From contig PWME01000219.1 of the NCBI GenBank assembly GCA_003559235.1, positions 1-45,070 of the forward strand: DNA of 45,070 nt. The letters run 5' to 3'. The position numbers and the translations under genes were made by a program. Under the pieces are notes generated by a model, which was not told the DNA's origin, made no database searches, and was given only the letters and a program-made list of their open reading frames with translations. Each line of letters starts with the position of its first letter. Position 1 is the stretch's first letter. The stretch is from Mollicutes bacterium (GTDB lineage: Bacteria > Bacillota_I > Bacilli_A > Izemoplasmatales > Izemoplasmataceae). Positions 39,849-45,070 of the stretch are shown here, in pieces.

Positions 39849-41049
39849 GCATCAATGCCCTCAATATTAAGAATAAGCCATATGATGTAGCTTTTTGACG
39901 CACCGCGTTACGATCGCCAGAAAAGACTTTGTGGTACGTATGCGTTTTGCCTTCGTGATGCAAGCCAAAATACACCGTTCCAACTGGTTTATCAGGTGTT
40001 CCGCCTGTTGGACCGGCAATGCCTGAAACACTCATTGTAATCGATGCGCGTGTGCGCTGCGCAAGTTGATAAGCTAGTTCATAAACACATTGGTCACTTA
40101 CTGCGCCAAAGCGTTCCATAATAACTTGGTTAACGCCAAGCTGTTTTATTTTTGATGCATTGGAATATAAAACATGAGATTCAGAGAAAACGTGTGATGC
40201 ATCGGGAACATTGATTAAGCGTGATGTAAGCATGCCTCCTGTACACGATTCCACAAAACTGATGGTTTTCTCCTGATGTAACAATGTATTGACGACACGT
40301 GATTCAAGCGTTTGGTCGTGCGGTCCGACAATATACTCGCGATACCGTTTATTAAAGTCATCAAGCGCTTTTTCCATCAATGTTTGATTCTTTGAAACGA
40401 ATAAAACGCGGATTTCACCTATGTCCGCATACGGTGCAATATCAACACCAGGATGTTTGCGATACACATCACGCAAGGTCACCTCAAGGTCAGATTCACC
40501 AATACCAACCAATCGATACCCCGCTTCATAACGTTTTTCTCGGTGCAACGTTTTGAGGTGTTCTAAAGCCTCTTTAAACATCGGTTCAAGTTCCGCTGGG
40601 GGCCCTGGCAATAATAAAACATGTCGATTTTCTACAGTAAAAAGCGCACCTGGTGCTGTGCCAACTGGGTTGTCAATAATCGTTGCTCCTTGTGGAAAGT
40701 ATGCTTGTTTGAGATTTGTTTCACTCATTGTGCGCTTCGCACGCGCAAAATAATTTTGAATTCTGGTGAGCGATGCGTGGTCTTTTACCAACTCTAAACG
40801 AAAATGTTCAGCAACCGCCTCTTTTGTGACATCGTCTTCAGTTGGACCAAGCCCACCACTTAAGATAATTAATTCTGTATCCACCGTTTCTAACGCTTGT
40901 TTAATGTCTGGTTTATGATCGCCGACAATATGCGCTTTGTGGATGGTGATGTCTTTTGACATCAACCCTTCAGCGAGTGTTTCTAAATGCCGATTATGCG
41001 TTTGACCACTTAATAACTCAGCACCAACGTTAATGACTGTAGCACGCAT
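39832..41049 (-). CDS. cinA: Competence/damage-inducible protein CinA
   Basis: MRATVINVGAELLSGQTHNRHLETLAEGL, SGGLGPTEDDVTKEAVAEH, VESCTGGMLTSRL, SGIAGPTGGTPDKPVGTVY. Confidence 0.95.
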   Translation of the reverse strand: MRATVINVGAELLSGQTHNRHLETLAEGLMSKDITIHKAHIVGDHKPDIKQALETVDTELIILSGGLGPTEDDVTKEAVAEHFRLELVKDHASLTRIQNYFARAKRTMSETNLKQAYFPQGATIIDNPVGTAPGALFTVENRHVLLLPGPPAELEPMFKEALEHLKTLHREKRYEAGYRLVGIGESDLEVTLRDVYRKHPGVDIAPYADIGEIRVLFVSKNQTLMEKALDDFNKRYREYIVGPHDQTLESRVVNTLLHQEKTISFVESCTGGMLTSRLINVPDASHVFSESHVLYSNASKIKQLGVNQVIMERFGAVSDQCVYELAYQLAQRTRASITMSVSGIAGPTGGTPDKPVGTVYFGLHHEGKTHTYHKVFSGDRNAVRQKATSYGLFLILRALMHEDDC

Positions 41050-41067
41050 AGCAAATCCTCCTCATCG

Positions 41068-41556
41068 TTATGACCCAGTAATCAGTTCAACAAAAACCGG
41101 TATAAGCGTCACCAATACTATAATTAAGGCTAATACAAGCGCCGTTAGAACAAGTTTATAATTATGACGGGTGTAATACGCTTCACGGTCTTCAATCTTT
41201 GCAACTTTTGTATGTAAAAACGCAATGAAATAAAACAAAAACACAAAAATAAATACCAAAACAATATACAGTGCTGCGGCAATTAAAAACGCGCTAAACA
41301 ACGCCGCAAGAACATTATCGCCTGCATAAGGATTAAAACCAATGAGATGCATAATCACCAACAATGCAATGATTGCAGCAACAATCTTATAATGCTCAAA
41401 CAAACCACCCTTTTGTGCTGATAACATTTTCGCTGGAATAATGCGAGCGGTCTTTGCAAAACGGATAAAAATGCCGATAAAAAACGTGATAAAAAACAAC
41501 ACAAGTGTTGTTGAAACATACTCAATAATATACATCGTTAAATAGCCTCCAAGCAT
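41068..41556 (-). CDS. Small integral membrane protein of unknown function
   Basis: 162-aa ORF with about four hydrophobic segments, between cinA and ychF in the same orientation. Confidence 0.65.
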   Translation of the reverse strand: MLGGYLTMYIIEYVSTTLVLFFITFFIGIFIRFAKTARIIPAKMLSAQKGGLFEHYKIVAAIIALLVIMHLIGFNPYAGDNVLAALFSAFLIAAALYIVLVFIFVFLFYFIAFLHTKVAKIEDREAYYTRHNYKLVLTALVLALIIVLVTLIPVFVELITGS

Positions 41557-42660
41557 CTAAACATTAAAACGGAACAAGACAACGTCACCATCTTGCATGA
41601 CATACCCTTTGCCTTCAGAACGCATTTTGCCAAGTTCTTTAGCCTTGGCGAGTGAACCAATGGTTTTAAGGGTTTCAACATCAACCACTTCGGCGCGAAT
41701 AAACCCCCGCTCAAAATCCGTATGGATTTTCCCAGCACACTCGGGTGCCGTCATTCCTTCTATAAAGGTCCATGCTTTTAATTCATCCGATTCTGTAGTA
41801 AAAAAGGTCCTCAGTCCTAATAATGCATAGGTGGCTTGAATCAATCGTTCGCGACCTGTTTTTTCAATGTCGTACATGGCCAACGCTTCCGCTTGATCTT
41901 CATCGTCAAGTTCTATAAACTCCGCTTCAAGTTTTGCACTTAATGCAAGCACTTTTGCGCCTTGTCTTTTTGCGTACGTTTCAAGTTGCTTGCAGTGAAT
42001 ACAATCAGCGCCTTCTGGCAACATTGATTCATCAACATTGGCAATATACAATACCGGTTTATCCGTAATTAAGCCATAAGGTTTAAGCAACGCTTTTTCA
42101 AACGCTGTTAGTGAAATCGTCCGAACTGGTCTTCCTTCTTTCAATGCTTCTCTTACAGTGGTTAAAACATCATATTCTTTTGTCACGGTTTTATCAACTT
42201 TAAGCCGTGCCTTTTTCTCAATCTTTGGTAAACGATTTTCAATCACTTCAAGGTCAGCTAACATTAACTCGCTTTCGATAATCTCGACATCCCGAACAAC
42301 ATTAACATCGCCTTCAACATGACTCACATTGGAATCATTAAAACAACGCACAACATGAATAAGCGCATCAACATCACGAATCGCTGCTAAAAAGCGGTTG
42401 CCTAACCCTTCGCCTTTATGCGCATCTTTTACAAGACCCGCAATATCAGTGAACTCATACGTTGTTGGGACAGTCTTTTTAGGGTTCACAATGTTTTCTA
42501 ACGTGTGTAACCGTTCATCAGGTACAACAACTGTGCCAACGTTGGCTTCCACTGTGGTAAATGGGTAATTTGCCGCAAGGGCTTCTGTAGCACATAAAGC
42601 ATTAAAAAGTGTTGATTTGCCGACGTTTGGCAAACCGATAATTCCTGCAGTTAACGGCAT
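41557..42660 (-). CDS. ychF: Ribosome-binding ATPase YchF
   Basis: MPLTAGIIGLPNVGKSTLFNALCATEALAANYPFTT; C-terminal TGS-like FFTTESDELKAWTF. Confidence 0.97.
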   Translation of the reverse strand: MPLTAGIIGLPNVGKSTLFNALCATEALAANYPFTTVEANVGTVVVPDERLHTLENIVNPKKTVPTTYEFTDIAGLVKDAHKGEGLGNRFLAAIRDVDALIHVVRCFNDSNVSHVEGDVNVVRDVEIIESELMLADLEVIENRLPKIEKKARLKVDKTVTKEYDVLTTVREALKEGRPVRTISLTAFEKALLKPYGLITDKPVLYIANVDESMLPEGADCIHCKQLETYAKRQGAKVLALSAKLEAEFIELDDEDQAEALAMYDIEKTGRERLIQATYALLGLRTFFTTESDELKAWTFIEGMTAPECAGKIHTDFERGFIRAEVVDVETLKTIGSLAKAKELGKMRSEGKGYVMQDGDVVLFRFNV

Positions 42661-42687
42661 GCTTGCCTCCTTATCATAACACCAAGA

Positions 42688-43956
42688 TTAATCATCCGGA
42701 TGTCTATTTAACGTAGTTGGTTCAGACTCCATAGTCTCACCATCACGAACGTACTGTATGATAACAGAATCGCCAACACGAGAATTTAGGATGGCTTCGC
42801 GCAAATCATTGAAGTTAAATATATCAATGAAGTCATCGTCGCTCTCGTGCTTGTAGCCAATTATGGTATCGCCATCTTGTAAACCAGCTGCTTCAGCAGC
42901 CCCTCCTGGCAACACTTCAACACAAGCCCCAAATGGCTCACCACATAAATTTACAAAGACATTCGACGATACACCTAAAAATGGTCGAATAACTTCACCG
43001 AATGCTTCTAAATCATTGACAACACGTTGTACGGTATTTGAAGGAATGGCAAACCCAATGTTTGTGGCAACCGAATCGATAATTTTCATATGGTTGATCC
43101 CAATTAAGTTGCCATCAATATCAAAGAGTGCCCCACCACTATTACCAGGGCTTAAGGCAGCATCGTGCTGCAATACTGTCGCATTGAAACTCCCCGACTC
43201 TAAAAACCGCGCTGTGCCTGATAAAATACCTATCGTTGCGGTACCGTAATATTCAAACCCAAGTGGGTTTCCAACCGCAAAAACAAACTGACCAACCCTT
43301 AAATCATAACTATCCGCAAAATCAACAGTAGGAAAGTGTTGATTAGACGTGAATCTAAGCACCGCAAGATCAGTAACCGGGTCTGTCCCTAAAAAGGTAA
43401 TCGCACTATCTTCAATGGTATTCAAAATACCGTAGCGCTCATACACAATTTCTAACTCCGTAAAGTTTTCAATAACGTGATCGTTGGTGACCACATAATA
43501 CGTATTGCCTTCACTTTTATAAATGACACCCGAGCCTGTACCCATAGTAAAGGCTTGATAGTTACGAATACCAACCACACTGTGACCGCGAGCTTCTAAC
43601 ATGTGAGTTAAGGCTTCTTCGAAGCCGCCTAGATCAAACGTTGATTGGTAGCGGTCTTCAGGCATCATATCCACAATAAGATCTTTAATTTCATCGCGTG
43701 TTAAGTCCGTTGGAACATGATTCGCCACAATCGTAATAATTTCTTCTTCTGTTAAGGTCGTAGGAATAAGGGTTTCAATCATTTCCACAAGTGCTTCTTC
43801 ACTTAAATAATCTTCGCGTTCATCAAGAATTTCTTCAATCATTTCTCGCATCCGCTCTTCTTCAGTTGGTGCATTGTTTGTATATCGCAGTTCATCACAA
43901 CCACTGAGGATAAACATGGTAGCGATACTGAGTAATACCAACAAGGTCTTTTTCAT
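42688..43956 (-). CDS. HtrA/DegP-like serine protease, predicted lipoprotein with PDZ domain
   Basis: Lipobox FILSGC; catalytic H (TNDHVI), D (TDLAVL), S (LSPGNSGGALFD); PDZ region VEVLPGGAAEAAGLQDGDTIIGY. Confidence 0.9.
   Translation of the reverse strand: MKKTLLVLLSIATMFILSGCDELRYTNNAPTEEERMREMIEEILDEREDYLSEEALVEMIETLIPTTLTEEEIITIVANHVPTDLTRDEIKDLIVDMMPEDRYQSTFDLGGFEEALTHMLEARGHSVVGIRNYQAFTMGTGSGVIYKSEGNTYYVVTNDHVIENFTELEIVYERYGILNTIEDSAITFLGTDPVTDLAVLRFTSNQHFPTVDFADSYDLRVGQFVFAVGNPLGFEYYGTATIGILSGTARFLESGSFNATVLQHDAALSPGNSGGALFDIDGNLIGINHMKIIDSVATNIGFAIPSNTVQRVVNDLEAFGEVIRPFLGVSSNVFVNLCGEPFGACVEVLPGGAAEAAGLQDGDTIIGYKHESDDDFIDIFNFNDLREAILNSRVGDSVIIQYVRDGETMESEPTTLNRHPDD
43657..43809 (-). 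repeat. Three tandem 17-residue repeats in the HtrA-like lipoprotein
   Basis: YLSEEALVEMIETLIPT / TLTEEEIITIVANHVPT / DLTRDEIKDLIVDMMPE (residues 50-100). Confidence 0.75.
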
Positions 43957-43971
43957 GGGTGTGCCTCCTTG

Positions 43972-44730
43972 TTAAATTCTAAATAATTTTTCTGCATTAC
44001 GTTTGGATATATTCGCAATGGCATCTATGGTTTGGTCACGCAACGAAGCAATCGCTTCGGCAATAAGTGGTAAATATGACGGCTCATTTTGTTTGCCTCG
44101 ATAAGGATGCGGCGCTAAATAGGGTGCATCTGTCTCTATTAATAGTCGTGATTCAGGCACGACTTTAGCAACCTCTTTAGGCACTTTGGCATTCTTAAAC
44201 GTAACCGGTCCACCAAGGGAAATATGTAAGCCGAGGCCCACAAAATCCTTTACCATTTCTGCACTGCCGCTATAACAGTGCATTACCCCTTTTAATGGGG
44301 CATGTTTCTTTAATACATCATACGTTTTTTGTGCTGAATCACGCATGTGAACAATAATGGGAAGATCATAGGACTTAGCCAGTAAAATTTGTTGTTCAAA
44401 AACATGGATTTGTTCATTAATGTGATCTTTATCCCAGTAAAAATCAAGCCCGCATTCTCCAACTGCAACAACCTCTTTACGCGCCAAAAAGCGCTTCAAA
44501 ACGTCAAAATCATTGTCAGTAATCGCGGATGCTTCAGTTGGATGAAAGCCCGCAGATGCGTATAATCCTTCATGCTGCATCGCAATTTTTAAGGCGTTTT
44601 CATTCGTTTTATGATCAAAGCCAACCACTATCATTTTTTGCACGTTTTTTTTTCGTGCGTTCTCAATATAGCGTTCTAAATTTCGTTCAAACTTAGGGTT
44701 ATTCAAGTGGACGTGCGTGTCGATAAACAT
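43972..44730 (-). CDS. tatD: TatD-family metal-dependent hydrolase
   Basis: MFIDTHVHLNNPKF, AVGECGLDFYWD, IVHMRDSAQKTYDVL, LLIETDAPYLAPHPYRGKQNEPSY. Confidence 0.95.
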   Translation of the reverse strand: MFIDTHVHLNNPKFERNLERYIENARKKNVQKMIVVGFDHKTNENALKIAMQHEGLYASAGFHPTEASAITDNDFDVLKRFLARKEVVAVGECGLDFYWDKDHINEQIHVFEQQILLAKSYDLPIIVHMRDSAQKTYDVLKKHAPLKGVMHCYSGSAEMVKDFVGLGLHISLGGPVTFKNAKVPKEVAKVVPESRLLIETDAPYLAPHPYRGKQNEPSYLPLIAEAIASLRDQTIDAIANISKRNAEKLFRI

Positions 44731-45001
44731 GTGACCATCTCCTTACGCCCATTATACTTGTTTTACATTAAATTGCATAGGGTCATACAAGAAAACCCCA
44801 TAAAATACATAATTATTTATAGGCTTTTTTATAATATGTTCTAAATTTCCAAGAGAATTGTTGATTTTTTGTTCCCCATGTTATAATACAACATAATAGA
44901 AGTACATACAATAAATGGCACAATTTACGGTTTTTAGAATTTTTTAAGTAAAAATAATTTGCATCATATTAAAAAACTTATAGAGAAGGATGTGTGTATC
45001 T

Positions 45002-45070
45002 ATGGCACAGCAACCCCCTACACAAGAACAAGGAAATTTTGGTTTTGCAGTACTCGGATTTTGTATTCCG
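45002..45070 (+). CDS. Start of a CDS truncated by the window edge (probable small membrane protein)
   Basis: MAQQPPTQEQGNFGFAVLGFCIP, preceded by AGAAGGATGTG and by TATAAT at 44882-44887. Confidence 0.6.
   Translation, partial: MAQQPPTQEQGNFGFAVLGFCIP

Overview
The 45 kb window is dominated by bacterial housekeeping genes, almost all on the minus strand. It looks like a low-GC Gram-positive or Mollicutes-related genome; the placement is inferred from gene content and order. The genetic code is standard, because TGA terminates fabG and cinA. From left to right: (i) the right end of an IS3-family (IS150-like) element; (ii) a type II fatty-acid synthesis operon, acpP-accBCDA-fabH-fabD-fabG-fabF-fabZ; (iii) birA and dps; (iv) upp-atpZ-atpI-atpBEFHAGDC; (v) rnhB-rbgA-lepB-ftsK/sftA-thioredoxin-unknown membrane protein; (vi) a HAD phosphatase and a small HTH regulator; (vii) ftsY-ylxM-ffh; (viii) topA; (ix) prfA-prmC and a MATE transporter; (x) a gdpP::rplI fusion followed by dnaB; (xi) a preQ1-I riboswitch with a YhhQ-type transporter; (xii) rpsF-ssb-rpsR; (xiii) alpha/beta hydrolase, cinA, ychF, an HtrA-like lipoprotein protease, tatD, and the start of another gene. 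No CRISPR array, prophage, defence island or biosynthetic cluster was seen. The most interesting signals are a compact orphan small-RNA transcription unit between topA and ftsY, an in-frame GdpP-L9 fusion that keeps a strong internal Shine-Dalgarno and ATG for L9, a FabT-like operator at the FASII promoter, a repeat-rich probable autoregulatory operator upstream of an excisionase-like HTH gene, and a structured leader with a perfect palindrome upstream of upp-atp. All calls were made by reading the sequence; no database or folding program was run.
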